Shown here in pieces: positions 17,056 through 25,556 of a DNA stretch of 53,686 bases. Source of the DNA: an uncultured Prevotella sp. (lineage in GTDB: Bacteria; Bacteroidota; Bacteroidia; Bacteroidales; Bacteroidaceae). Within the stretch, counting starts at the first letter, position 1, and every line of letters starts with the position of its first letter. The notes under the pieces were generated by a model. The model saw only the letters and a list, made by a program, of their open reading frames with translations, was not told the origin of the DNA and made no database searches. The DNA is taken from the NCBI GenBank assembly GCA_944320105.1, contig CALUGA010000013.1:1-53686 (forward strand), read 5' to 3'. The translations under genes were made by a program, and so were the position numbers.

Positions 17056-18567
17056 ATGATAAAAAAGGTTTTAGTAGCCAATCGTGGCGAGATAGCGGTG
17101 CGGGTTATGCGCTCGTGCCGCGAGATGGGATTGCGCACGGTGGCCGTGTTCTCCGAGGCCGACCGCGCCTCGCGCCACGTCATGTATGCCGACGAGGCTT
17201 ATTGCATAGGGCCGGCGGAGTCGCATGAGAGTTATCTTAACATCGACAAAATCATAGCCGTGGCACGCCGCAGCAATGCCGATGCCATACACCCAGGCTA
17301 TGGCTTCCTGTCGGAAAACGCCGACTTCGCGCGCCGCTGCGCCGCCGAGGGCATCATCTTCATAGGCCCCACGCCAGAGACCATGGAGGAAATGGGCGAC
17401 AAAATCGCCGCGCGAAAGCGCATGATGGCCGCCGGCGTGCCCGTGGTGCCGGGAACCGCCGAGCCGCTGGGCAGCGCCGAGGAGGCTCTGCGCGTCTGCC
17501 GGGAAATCGGCTACCCCGTGATGCTCAAGGCATCCATGGGCGGTGGCGGCAAGGGAATGCGCCTCATACACAGCGACGAGGAGGTGCGCGAGGCTTACGA
17601 TGCCGCCCGCTCAGAGTCGCTCTCGTCGTTCGGCGACGACACGGTGTATCTTGAGAAGTTCGTTGAGGAACCCCACCACATCGAGTTCCAGATACTTGGC
17701 GACTCGTTTGGCAACGTTGTCCATCTCTTCGACCGCGAGTGCTCAGTGCAGAGGCGCAACCAGAAGATTGTGGAAGAGAACCCGTCGCCGTTCCTCACGC
17801 CCGAGCTGCGCCGCGAGATGGGCGAGAAGGCCGTGGCGGCAGCCAAGGCCGTGGGCTACAGGGGAGCCGGCACGATAGAGTTCCTTGTGGACAAGTACCG
17901 CCACTTCTACTTCCTTGAGATGAACACACGCCTGCAAGTGGAGCACCCAATCACCGAAGAGGTGATGGGAGTGGACCTCGTGAAGGAGCAGATACGCGTG
18001 GCCTCCGGCGAGAAACTGCGCTTCCGGCAGGATGAACTCTTCCAGCGCGGCCATGCCATAGAGTGCCGCATCTGCGCCGAGGACACCGAAAACGGCTTCA
18101 TGCCCTGCCCCGGCGTCATCCGCCAGCTCATCGAGCCAAACGGCATTGGCGTCAGGATAGACAGCTATGTATACGAGGGCTACGAGATACCGCTTTACTA
18201 CGACCCTATGATAGGCAAGCTAATAGTGTGGGCAGTCACCCGTCAGTATGCCATAGAGCGCATGAGGCGAGTGCTCTACGAGTTCAAGATAACGGGCCTC
18301 AAGACCAACATCGGCTATCTGAGGCGTATCATGTACGCCCCGGCTTTTGTCAGGGGAGAGTACGACACGTCGTTCCTCTCCAAGTACTCGCGCTCGCTCC
18401 AGCGGCAGAACGGCGACAACGAGGAGATGGAAAACATGGCCATGATTGCCGCCTACGTGGATTATTTGTTCAATCTCGATGAGAACAAGCCCGTGCGCAC
18501 CGTCGACCAACGGCCCATAAGCCGCTGGCGCGAGTTCGGGTTGCAGAAAGGTGTGCTGCGCATTTAA
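17056..18567 (+). CDS. accC: Biotin carboxylase subunit of an acyl-CoA carboxylase
   Basis: ATP-dependent carboxylation of biotin on the carrier subunit, the first half-reaction of acetyl- or propionyl-CoA carboxylase (503 aa). Order of signatures: KKVLVANRGEIAVRV at the N-terminus, HPGYGFLSEN near 76-85, the ATP-grasp glycine loop MGGGGKGMRL near 161-170, and EMNTRLQVEHPITEEV with the active-site Arg and Glu residues. The C-terminal tail is about 50 residues longer than in E. coli AccC and has no biotin site, which instead is in the next gene. It is first in a three-gene operon under a B12 riboswitch. That favours propionyl-CoA over acetyl-CoA as substrate, by inference. Confidence 0.9.
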   Translation: MIKKVLVANRGEIAVRVMRSCREMGLRTVAVFSEADRASRHVMYADEAYCIGPAESHESYLNIDKIIAVARRSNADAIHPGYGFLSENADFARRCAAEGIIFIGPTPETMEEMGDKIAARKRMMAAGVPVVPGTAEPLGSAEEALRVCREIGYPVMLKASMGGGGKGMRLIHSDEEVREAYDAARSESLSSFGDDTVYLEKFVEEPHHIEFQILGDSFGNVVHLFDRECSVQRRNQKIVEENPSPFLTPELRREMGEKAVAAAKAVGYRGAGTIEFLVDKYRHFYFLEMNTRLQVEHPITEEVMGVDLVKEQIRVASGEKLRFRQDELFQRGHAIECRICAEDTENGFMPCPGVIRQLIEPNGIGVRIDSYVYEGYEIPLYYDPMIGKLIVWAVTRQYAIERMRRVLYEFKITGLKTNIGYLRRIMYAPAFVRGEYDTSFLSKYSRSLQRQNGDNEEMENMAMIAAYVDYLFNLDENKPVRTVDQRPISRWREFGLQKGVLRI

Positions 18568-18591
18568 TGGATAACGAAACTCAATTAAGAC

Positions 18592-19107
18592 ATGGAAATA
18601 CATATAGGCGACCGTGTCGCCGATGTGACGCTGGTCAGCAAGGACGGCAATAAGGTGGTGCTCTCCATCGATGGGAAGCCCATTGAGGTAGACGTGGTGA
18701 TGGCGGAGAACGGCAGTTGCTCCATTCTCCACGACGGAAACTCATACAACGCCGAGCTTATACGCGGCGAGGGGGGCAAGAGCTACGACGTTAACATGTT
18801 CTACCGCTCGTATCATGTAGACGTGGTTGACACCCAGGCCAAGTACCTCCACCTGCGCAAGGACTCGCAGGAGCGCCAGGCCGACAAGATCGTGGCGCCC
18901 ATGCCGGGCAAGGTGGTGGCCATCCCCGTCAGCGTGGGCGACCGCCTCAAGGCAGGCGACATAGCCATAGTGTTGGAAGCTATGAAGATGCAGAGCAACT
19001 ACAAGGTAAGCTCCGACTGCACCGTCAAGGCCATACTCGTGGCCGAGGGCGACGCAGTGCAGGACAACCAGGCATTGATTGAATTGGACTTAAGCAACGA
19101 AGAATGA
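18592..19107 (+). CDS. Biotin carboxyl carrier protein of the acyl-CoA carboxylase
   Basis: Carries biotin between the carboxylase and the carboxyltransferase (171 aa). The C-terminal biotinyl domain (about 97-167) contains VAPMPGKV and EAMKMQ, with Lys132 as the biotinylation site. The N-terminal 95 residues resemble the linker domain found in the alpha subunit of propionyl-CoA carboxylases, here a separate protein rather than fused to the biotin carboxylase. It starts 24 bases after that gene, and its stop overlaps the next start codon (ATGA). Confidence 0.88.
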   Translation: MEIHIGDRVADVTLVSKDGNKVVLSIDGKPIEVDVVMAENGSCSILHDGNSYNAELIRGEGGKSYDVNMFYRSYHVDVVDTQAKYLHLRKDSQERQADKIVAPMPGKVVAIPVSVGDRLKAGDIAIVLEAMKMQSNYKVSSDCTVKAILVAEGDAVQDNQALIELDLSNEE

Positions 19108-20636
19108 ACAGAGAAGAAGTATATGCCCGGTTTGAGGAACTGGACAAGCAGGCCAACCTCGGCGGTGGGCTTGACAAAATAGAGAAGCAACACGCCGCAG
19201 GGCGAATGACGGCGCGTGAGCGCATAGACACTTTGCTCGACAAGGGAACGTTCTGCGAGATAGACAAGCTGGTGAACCACCGCTGCACGCGCTTCGGCAT
19301 GGACAAGAAGCAGATACCGGGCGACGGCGTGGTTTGCGGCTACGGAAAGATTGACGGCCGCCAGGTGTTCGTCTACGCTTACGACTTCACCGTACACGGA
19401 GGGTCGCTCAGCGAGACCAACGCGGCTAAGATAGTAAAGGTGCAGCAGCTTGCGCTGAAGACCGGCGCCCCCATAATAGGGCTCAACGACTCCGGCGGTG
19501 CGCGCATACAGGAGGGCGTAAGCAGCCTTGCGGGCTTCGCATCGATATTCTACCAGAACACCATGGCCTCGGGGGTGATTCCCCAGCTCACGGCCATCCT
19601 CGGCCCCTGTGCCGGCGGTGCCTGCTATTCGCCTGCGCTTACCGACTTCATCTTCATGGTTGAAGACAAGAGCCACATGTTCATAACCGGCCCCGACGTG
19701 GTTAAGGCCGTGACTAACGAGGAGGTAGACAAGGAAACCCTGGGCGGCGCCCGCACCCACAGCGGCAAGAGCGGGGTGGCCCACTTCGTTTATCCAACGG
19801 AAGAAGAGACGCTCATGCAGATGCGCGAGCTGCTCAGTTTCCTGCCCGCCAACAACATGGAGGACGCTCCCGTCTTGCCGTGCAGCGACGACGTGAACCG
19901 CGCCGTGGAGTGCTTGCAGACCGTTGTGCCTGAAGACCCCAACCAGCCTTACGACATTAAGGACGTGATAGAGCCGGTGGTGGACGACAACTACTTCTTC
20001 GAGGTGATGCCTCATTTCGCTAAGAACATCGTCGTGGGCTTTGCCCGGCTGGGCGGGCAGACCGTGGGCATCGTGGCCAACCAGCCGGCTTTCCTTGCCG
20101 GAGTGCTCGACATCGACTCTTCCGACAAGGCCGCGCGCTTCATACGCTTCTGCGATTGCTTCAACATACCGCTCCTTACGATAGAGGATGTGCCTGGCTT
20201 CCTGCCCGGAACGGTGCAGGAGCACGGCGGCATAATACGCCACGGGGCTAAGATTGTGTATGCTTACGCCGAGGCCACCGTGCCTAAGCTTACGCTCATC
20301 ACGCGCAAGGCTTACGGCGGTGCTTACATCGTGATGTCGAGCAAGAACACCGGCGCCGATGTCTGCATGGCATGGCCGCAGGCCGAGATTGCGGTGATGG
20401 GAGCCTCTGGAGCGGTCAACATCCTTTACCGCAAGGCTTCGGCCGACGAGAAGGAGGCTGCCGCCAAGGCTTACGAGGAGGAGTTCTCCAATCCCTACCG
20501 CACGGCTGAGCGCGGGCTTATCGACGAGGTGATAATGCCTCGCGACACCCGCCGCAAGCTGATACGCGCCTTGGAGATGTGCCGCAACAAGAACCAGAGC
20601 AACCCGCCCAAGAAGCATGGCAACATGCCGCTGTAA
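19104..20636 (+). CDS. Acyl-CoA carboxylase carboxyltransferase subunit (propionyl-CoA type)
   Basis: Transfers the carboxyl group from biotin to an acyl-CoA, most likely propionyl-CoA giving methylmalonyl-CoA (510 aa). Crotonase-fold signatures are present: LNDSGGARIQEGV in the N-terminal half (oxyanion GG), GPCAGGACYSPALTDF, and RKAYGGAYIVMSSK in the C-terminal half. The same protein family serves as MmdA of the sodium-pumping methylmalonyl-CoA decarboxylase. The adjacent ATP-dependent biotin carboxylase and the lack of membrane subunits here argue for a carboxylase. It is the last gene of the operon and is closed by a strong terminator. Confidence 0.9.
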   Translation: MNREEVYARFEELDKQANLGGGLDKIEKQHAAGRMTARERIDTLLDKGTFCEIDKLVNHRCTRFGMDKKQIPGDGVVCGYGKIDGRQVFVYAYDFTVHGGSLSETNAAKIVKVQQLALKTGAPIIGLNDSGGARIQEGVSSLAGFASIFYQNTMASGVIPQLTAILGPCAGGACYSPALTDFIFMVEDKSHMFITGPDVVKAVTNEEVDKETLGGARTHSGKSGVAHFVYPTEEETLMQMRELLSFLPANNMEDAPVLPCSDDVNRAVECLQTVVPEDPNQPYDIKDVIEPVVDDNYFFEVMPHFAKNIVVGFARLGGQTVGIVANQPAFLAGVLDIDSSDKAARFIRFCDCFNIPLLTIEDVPGFLPGTVQEHGGIIRHGAKIVYAYAEATVPKLTLITRKAYGGAYIVMSSKNTGADVCMAWPQAEIAVMGASGAVNILYRKASADEKEAAAKAYEEEFSNPYRTAERGLIDEVIMPRDTRRKLIRALEMCRNKNQSNPPKKHGNMPL

Positions 20637-20664
20637 GGACGGCCTTGCAGTATATGCATGATTG

Positions 20665-20710
20665 CGCCCGCCGCAAGTACCAGTTGAGGATTTGCGGCGG
20701 GCGTTTTTTT
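20665..20710 (+). terminator. Terminator of the carboxylase operon
   Basis: A perfect 12-bp stem (CGCCCGCCGCAA with its complement) and a 15-base loop are followed by seven T residues. It lies 28 bases after the stop codon. Confidence 0.9.
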
Positions 20711-20791
20711 GCATTGTGGCCATGCTTTCCGGGCGTGGCTTTTGTAAAAATGTTTCCTTTTTGATGCTGTGTTGTGCAACCGTCTGGCTGC

Positions 20792-20895
20792 CAGTGGGTT
20801 GCGGTTTGTGCCGTTCGGGCTTGCAAAACGGGCTGTTTGACCTTGCGAAACGGGCTGTTCCGCAAGTCCGAACGGCCGCTTTTGCGAGGCAATCC
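20792..20895. repeat. 22-bp hairpin-repeat array 3
   Basis: Units begin at 20792, 20814, 20836, 20858 and 20880; cores read CGGGCTG or CGGCCGC. The array lies downstream of the carboxylase terminator and upstream of the next promoter, so it is probably outside both transcripts. Confidence 0.8.
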
Positions 20896-21029
20896 TGCCA
20901 CGGTGGCATTCCCGAAAGGCTTTTGTCGGCATTTTTCGCAGCAGACACCACTGCCCAGGCGTCGTACCACCGTGGTGGCTCCGCATCATAATTAACGTCG
21001 GCGCATGGCGTTTTTCGGCAATAATGTGT

Positions 21030-21037
21030 TACCTTTG
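21030..21037 (+). promoter_or_regulatory. -7 box of the DHH phosphoesterase gene
   Basis: TACCTTTG matches TAnnTTTG and lies eight bases before the ATG at 21046. The leader would be only a few bases, so initiation is nearly leaderless. Confidence 0.6.
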
Positions 21038-21045
21038 CAGCCGCT

Positions 21046-22083
21046 ATGCTTAAAGACTTGTTATCGCCTGCCGAATGCAGCGCGCTGCGTTCCCTCATCG
21101 ATGGGGCGCAAAAGATAGTGATATGTTGCCACGTCAACCCCGACGGCGATGCCATAGGCGCGTCGCTCGGCTGGGCCGACTACCTGCGCTCGCTGGGCAA
21201 GGAGCCTGCCGTCGTAGTGCCTGACCAGTATCCCGACTTCCTACAGTGGATGCCAGGTACGGAGAAGATAGTGCGCTACGACAAGCGCAAGGCCGAGGCC
21301 GACGTCCTGCTTGCCAAGGCCGACCTCGTGTTCTGCCTCGACTTCAACCAGCCTTCGCGCACCGACGCCATGGCCGATGCCCTCGTAGGCTCGCCCGCGC
21401 GCAAGGTGATGTTCGACCACCACCTCGACCCCATGATGCCGGGCTGCGACCTCGTGGTGTCGCACACCGAGATGTGCTCCACGTGCGAGATTGTGTTCCG
21501 CGTGGTGTGGCAGCTCGGCGGCTTCGAGCAACTGGGCCGCGGCTTCGCCGCCCCGGTGTACTGCGGCATGATGACCGACACTGGCGGCTTCACGTACAAC
21601 AGCACCCGCCCCGAGGTTTACTTCATAATAAGCCAGCTCCTTACCAAGGGCATCGACAAGGACAAGATTTACCGCAACGTGTACAACAACTACAGCGAGA
21701 ACCGGATGAGGCTCGTGGGCTACGTGCTCTACCGCAAGCTCGTGGTGGACAGGGAGCGCCACGCCGCATTCTTCACCATCACGCGGCGCGACCTGCTCGA
21801 CTTCCACTTCATAAAGGGCGACGCCGAGGGGCTTGTCAACATTCCGCTGCAAATCAAGGGTATGAAACTGTCCATCTCGCTGCGCGAAGACCGCGACCGC
21901 GACCGCCTCGTGTGGGTGAGCCTGCGCTCCGTTGACGACTTCCCGTGCAACAAGATGGCCGAGATGTTCTTCAACGGCGGCGGGCACCTCAACGCTTCGG
22001 GCGGACGCCTCAACTGCACCATCGACGAGGCCGTGGAGACGGCCAGGCGGGCCATAGCCCACTTCGAGAGCGTGTTAAAGTAG
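21046..22083 (+). CDS. DHH/DHHA1 family phosphoesterase (NrnA-like)
   Basis: A 345-aa cytoplasmic metal-dependent phosphodiesterase. The N-terminal DHH domain has HVNPDGDAIG (29-38), CLDFN (97-101) and the naming motif DHH (124-126). The C-terminal DHHA1 domain has FFNGGGHLNASGG near residue 305, which binds substrate. The arrangement matches NrnA proteins that degrade nano-RNA and pAp, or hydrolyse linear dinucleotides; I cannot tell these apart from sequence alone. The DUF4827 and glmM genes follow on the same strand. Confidence 0.87.
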   Translation: MLKDLLSPAECSALRSLIDGAQKIVICCHVNPDGDAIGASLGWADYLRSLGKEPAVVVPDQYPDFLQWMPGTEKIVRYDKRKAEADVLLAKADLVFCLDFNQPSRTDAMADALVGSPARKVMFDHHLDPMMPGCDLVVSHTEMCSTCEIVFRVVWQLGGFEQLGRGFAAPVYCGMMTDTGGFTYNSTRPEVYFIISQLLTKGIDKDKIYRNVYNNYSENRMRLVGYVLYRKLVVDRERHAAFFTITRRDLLDFHFIKGDAEGLVNIPLQIKGMKLSISLREDRDRDRLVWVSLRSVDDFPCNKMAEMFFNGGGHLNASGGRLNCTIDEAVETARRAIAHFESVLK

Positions 22084-22115
22084 CCTAACAACGATACTGG
22101 TTGCAAAGATTTTAT

Positions 22116-22123
22116 TATCTTTG
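22116..22123 (+). promoter_or_regulatory. -7 box of the DUF4827-glmM pair
   Basis: TATCTTTG matches TAnnTTTG. The leader to the ATG at 22225 is about 95 bases and includes a small hairpin with the arms GCGGAG and CTCCGC. Confidence 0.55.
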
Positions 22124-22224
22124 CGCGTGATATTTCCACCTTAACATAGTGGCGGAGCAGCCAACGCCGTGGCCCATGGGGCGCGGAGGCTGAGGCTCCG
22201 CCCGCAAAAACGGGAACAGCAACG

Positions 22225-22848
22225 ATGAGAAAAACCGTCTATGCCGTGCTGGCCATGGTGGCCGCGCTGGCTTTCGCCTCATGCGACGACACCGAGACTT
22301 ACGGCGAAAAGAAAGAGAAAGAGCAGGATGCAATCAACGCCTTCATCTCCGAAGAGGGGATAAGGGTGATAAGCGAGGGGCAGTTCCATGCCCAGGGCGA
22401 CTCCACCAGCGTGGAGAAAAACGAGTTCGTTTACCTCGACAACAGCGGCGTGTATATGCAGATAGTGCGCCGCGGCTGCGGCTCAGAGCTTGAGGAAGAC
22501 AAGCAGGTAAACGTGCTCTGCCGCTACACGGAGTACAACATACTCGACCGCGCCATGCAGACGCGCAACGACTACGAGCCGCGCACGTATGACAAGATGA
22601 CTGTGGTGCGCAACGGCGCAACCTACACCGCGTCGTTCGTTAGCGGCGTGATGTACAGCACGTATGGCACATCGGTGCCTACGGGTTGGCTGGTGCCTTT
22701 CGCTTACGTAAACATAGGCCGCCAGGACGCACCCGGAGAGGAGATAGCGAAGGTTAAGCTCATCGTGCCGCACTCGCAGGGCCAGGTCTACGCCTCGTCA
22801 AACGTGTATCCGTGCTATTATGTGATAACCTACCAGAGAGAAAGATAA
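22225..22848 (+). CDS. DUF4827 family lipoprotein
   Basis: A 207-aa envelope lipoprotein. The signal peptide ends in FASC with Cys20 as the lipidation site, followed by acidic residues. The remainder is a soluble domain that I match to DUF4827, a family I know from Bacteroidales next to a DHH phosphoesterase and a phosphohexomutase, as here. The function of the family is unknown; its GSELEEDKQVNVLCRYTEYN region hints at an FKBP-like fold, but I cannot support that firmly. The stop is directly followed by the glmM start, so the two are co-translated. Confidence 0.8.
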   Translation: MRKTVYAVLAMVAALAFASCDDTETYGEKKEKEQDAINAFISEEGIRVISEGQFHAQGDSTSVEKNEFVYLDNSGVYMQIVRRGCGSELEEDKQVNVLCRYTEYNILDRAMQTRNDYEPRTYDKMTVVRNGATYTASFVSGVMYSTYGTSVPTGWLVPFAYVNIGRQDAPGEEIAKVKLIVPHSQGQVYASSNVYPCYYVITYQRER

Positions 22849-24237
22849 ATGACACTCATCAAGTCGATTTCAGGCATACGCGGCACCATCGGCGGCCGCA
22901 CGGGCGACACTCTCAATCCGCTCGACATAGTTAAGTTCACCACGGCATACGCCATGTTCATCCGCCGCAGCTGCGGCGGGGCGGCTCCAAAGGTAGTGGT
23001 GGGCCGCGATGCACGCATCTCGGGCGAGATGGTGCGCAGCGTGGTCTGCGGAACGCTGCTGGGCATGGGCTTCGACGTGCTCGACATAGGGCTGGCCACT
23101 ACGCCCACCACCGAGCTGGCCGTGCGCATGAGCGGGGCCGACGGCGGCATCATCATCACCGCCAGCCACAACCCCAGGCAGTGGAACGCCCTCAAGCTGC
23201 TCAACGGCGAGGGCGAGTTCCTTACCAAGGAAGACGGCAATGCCGTGCTCGCCATGGCCGAGGCAGAGGACTTCTGTTATGCCGATGTTGACCACGTGGG
23301 CCATTACACGCAAGACCTCAGCTTTGCCGACCGCCACATCGACGCTGTGCTGGCCCTGCCGCTGGTTGATGTTGAGGCCGTGCGCAAGGCCGGGTTCAAG
23401 GTGTGTGTAGACACCATCAACAGCGTTGGTGGCATAGTGCTGCCGCGCCTGCTCGCCTGCCTTGGCGTGGAGTGCCGACTGCTCAACGGCGAGCCTACGG
23501 GCGATTTCGCCCACAACCCGGAGCCGCTCGAAAAGAACCTCGGTGGTATCATGGCCGAGATGCGCTCCGGCGGCTACGACCTGGGCATCGTAGTAGACCC
23601 CGACGTAGACCGCCTTGCATTCATCTGCGAGGACGGACGGATGTTCGGCGAGGAATATACGCTCGTGAGCGTGGCCGACTACGTGCTCAGCCACACTCCC
23701 GGCAACACCGTGAGCAATCTCAGTTCCACCCGCGCCCTCCGCGACGTTACGCTCCGCCATGGTGGCAAGTATGCCGCAGCGGCGGTCGGCGAGGTGAACG
23801 TGGTGGCCAAGATGAAGGAAACCGGAGCCGTGATAGGCGGCGAGGGCAACGGCGGGGTGATTTATCCCGAGTGCCACTACGGGCGCGATGCCCTTGTGGG
23901 CATAGCACTGTTCCTCTCCGCCCTGGCCCACAAGAGGTGTACGGCCAGCCAGCTTCGCGCCACGCTGCCCGACTACTCGATTGCCAAGAACCGCCTCGAC
24001 CTCACGCCCGACACCGATGTTGATGCCATATTGCAGCGCGTAAAGGAGCTTTACAAGGATGCTGAGGTGAACGACATCGACGGCGTGAAGATCGATTTCC
24101 CCGACAAGTGGGTCCACCTGCGCAAGTCGAATACCGAGCCAATCATCCGCATTTACAGCGAGGCCGGCACCATGCAGGAGGCCGATGCGCTCGGAAAGCA
24201 GGTCATTGAGGTGGTGAAAAAGGAGTTAAGAAGTTAA
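22849..24237 (+). CDS. glmM: Phosphoglucosamine mutase / phosphohexomutase
   Basis: Alpha-D-phosphohexomutase (462 aa), probably interconverting glucosamine 6- and 1-phosphate for peptidoglycan precursors. GTIGGRTGDTLNP at the N-terminus, TASHNPRQWNALK with the phosphoserine at Ser106, the metal loop DPDVDR near 246-251, GEGNGG near 336 and the C-terminal phosphate-binding RKSNTEPIIRIY follow in order. Related mutases act on glucose or mannose phosphates, so the substrate is probable rather than certain. The last codons (VKKELRS and the stop) lie within the left arm of an inverted-repeat element. Confidence 0.85.
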   Translation: MTLIKSISGIRGTIGGRTGDTLNPLDIVKFTTAYAMFIRRSCGGAAPKVVVGRDARISGEMVRSVVCGTLLGMGFDVLDIGLATTPTTELAVRMSGADGGIIITASHNPRQWNALKLLNGEGEFLTKEDGNAVLAMAEAEDFCYADVDHVGHYTQDLSFADRHIDAVLALPLVDVEAVRKAGFKVCVDTINSVGGIVLPRLLACLGVECRLLNGEPTGDFAHNPEPLEKNLGGIMAEMRSGGYDLGIVVDPDVDRLAFICEDGRMFGEEYTLVSVADYVLSHTPGNTVSNLSSTRALRDVTLRHGGKYAAAAVGEVNVVAKMKETGAVIGGEGNGGVIYPECHYGRDALVGIALFLSALAHKRCTASQLRATLPDYSIAKNRLDLTPDTDVDAILQRVKELYKDAEVNDIDGVKIDFPDKWVHLRKSNTEPIIRIYSEAGTMQEADALGKQVIEVVKKELRS

Positions 24238-24486
24238 GGAGTAAAGGAGTTAAGACGTATGCTTGGTGGCTCAGGAGAATTAGGATAAGATGGTTGAGGC
24301 AACCGCCCTGGAGCTTTAGAACCACAGAGATGCGTACTTTTGGTCGTGCTTCAGCATGCGTCTTAACTACTGTAACCACTATACTCCTGCACTCTTTACA
24401 TACGTCTGCACTCTTGTAACTACTGTACTCCTGCACTCCTTAGCATACGTCTTAACTCCTTTACTCCTTAACTTCTTAACTCCTTT
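24219..24486. repeat. GGAGTTA-heptad inverted-repeat element, copy 1
   Basis: Perfect 45-bp inverted arms (24219-24263 and 24442-24486) are built from GGAGTTAAG-like heptads and end in GACGTATGCT. The 178-base centre carries further degenerate copies such as ACTCCTGCACTC. No open reading frame for a transposase is present. The left arm encodes the last codons of glmM, so the element may have replaced the original gene end. A related element is at 48541-48780. Confidence 0.85.
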
Positions 24487-24508
24487 GAAACTCAAATAAT
24501 TCAACTTC

Positions 24509-25081
24509 ATGCTCTTGCTGATGATAAACGGCAGTCCCAGGCGGGGCGGTCACGTTGACGCCATGCTCGCCGCCATGGGGCAGGAGGCCACGCGGCGTGG
24601 CTGGCAGGTGGTGGAGCTGCGTGCCAGCGAGTTGAGCGTGGCTCCGTGCCGGGGGTGCATGGAGTGCCGTTCGCGCGGCGAGTGCGTGTTGCCCGCCGAC
24701 GGCGCAATGCGCGCTGCCGACCTGCTTCGCCGCGCCGATGCCCTCATTGTAGGCGCGCCCTGCTACTGGGCCAACATTCCCGGGCAGCTCAAGGTGCTCT
24801 TCGACCGCATGGTATATGCCTTCATGGCCGATGGCAAGGGGCTGCTGCCTCAGCCGCTCCATCGCGGCAAGCGAGCCGCCGTGGTTACGGCCTGCACCAC
24901 TCCGTGGCCGTTCAACCGCCTCCTCTGGCAGTCGCGCGGCACCGTGCGCGCCCTCCGCTCCATATTGCGCGCGGGCGGTTTCCGCATCGTAGGCACTGTG
25001 CAGAAGGGCGGAACTAAGGCCCACCCTGGCCTTGCCGATGGCGACTTGCGGCGTTGCAGGCGTCTCGTAGGCAGGCTCTGA
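24509..25081 (+). CDS. Flavodoxin-like NAD(P)H-dependent oxidoreductase
   Basis: A 190-aa protein of the NADPH-dependent FMN reductase/flavodoxin fold. The phosphate loop MLLLMINGSPRRGGHVDAM lies at the N-terminus (GSPR at 8-11), the CRGCMECRSRGEC cysteine-rich segment near 48-60 is typical of iron-sulfur flavoprotein relatives although no full cluster motif is evident, and GAPCYWANIPGQLKVLFDR near 82-100 contacts FMN. Electron donor and acceptor are unknown. It begins 22 bases after the inverted-repeat element. Confidence 0.82.
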   Translation: MLLLMINGSPRRGGHVDAMLAAMGQEATRRGWQVVELRASELSVAPCRGCMECRSRGECVLPADGAMRAADLLRRADALIVGAPCYWANIPGQLKVLFDRMVYAFMADGKGLLPQPLHRGKRAAVVTACTTPWPFNRLLWQSRGTVRALRSILRAGGFRIVGTVQKGGTKAHPGLADGDLRRCRRLVGRL

Positions 25082-25186
25082 CCATTGCTTGCCGCCTCGT
25101 TTTGTAAACTTTCATTACCGTATTTCCCGTTCTCTACGCCGTGATGGCCAATCCGTTGATTCTCAGTGGGTTGGCTCTATGTACCG

Positions 25187-25274
25187 TTTGGCAATGCCAA
25201 ACGGCCTCTTTCGCATCGCCAAACGGCCTCTTTTGCATGGCCGAACGACCTGTTTTGCGGGGCCAAACGGCCAT
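25187..25274. repeat. 22-bp hairpin-repeat array 4
   Basis: Four clean units begin at 25187, 25209, 25231 and 25253. The first is a perfect hairpin, CCGTTTGGC-AAT-GCCAAACGG. This is the best-preserved array. The rest of the 475-base gap before fumarase shows only the promoter. Confidence 0.88.
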
Positions 25275-25446
25275 GGGCAGATTCCAATACACACTTTTGT
25301 AACGAAAATTCATTGCTCGGCGGCCTTGCCGGGGGCGCGGCATGACTCGGAGGCAGGGCAGGGTGGGGAGGCCGGGGTGCCTGCGTACATTGTTGAAGAT
25401 GAGTTAAATAAAGTGCCGAAAAGGGGCGGAATACGAAAAAATATTA

Positions 25447-25454
25447 TAACTTTG
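25447..25454 (+). promoter_or_regulatory. -7 box of the fumarase gene
   Basis: TAACTTTG matches TAnnTTTG. The leader to the ATG at 25557 is about 95 bases. Confidence 0.6.
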
Positions 25455-25556
25455 CAGTCGGAGTGTGCATTGTGCGCACTCGCCGGTCGGCGCAGCCCCC
25501 AATGAGGCGCGCCCGCCGGCGCAAGGCTACGGACATTAAACGAACAAATATCTATT

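Noticed and set aside
17056-20636. Operon as sodium-pumping methylmalonyl-CoA decarboxylase
   Set aside because: An ATP-dependent biotin carboxylase subunit is present and the membrane beta and small delta subunits are absent, so a carboxylase is the better reading.
18999-21155. 718-codon open frame on the minus strand
   Set aside because: It lies antisense to the carboxyltransferase gene, has no recognisable domain, and arises from the high G+C third positions of the real gene.
22870-24117. 415-codon open frame on the minus strand
   Set aside because: It is antisense to the glmM-like gene and has biased composition without domain signatures.
25187-25274. 22-bp repeats as a CRISPR array
   Set aside because: Units are degenerate and contiguous, with no unique spacers of constant length between identical repeats, and no cas genes are present in the window.
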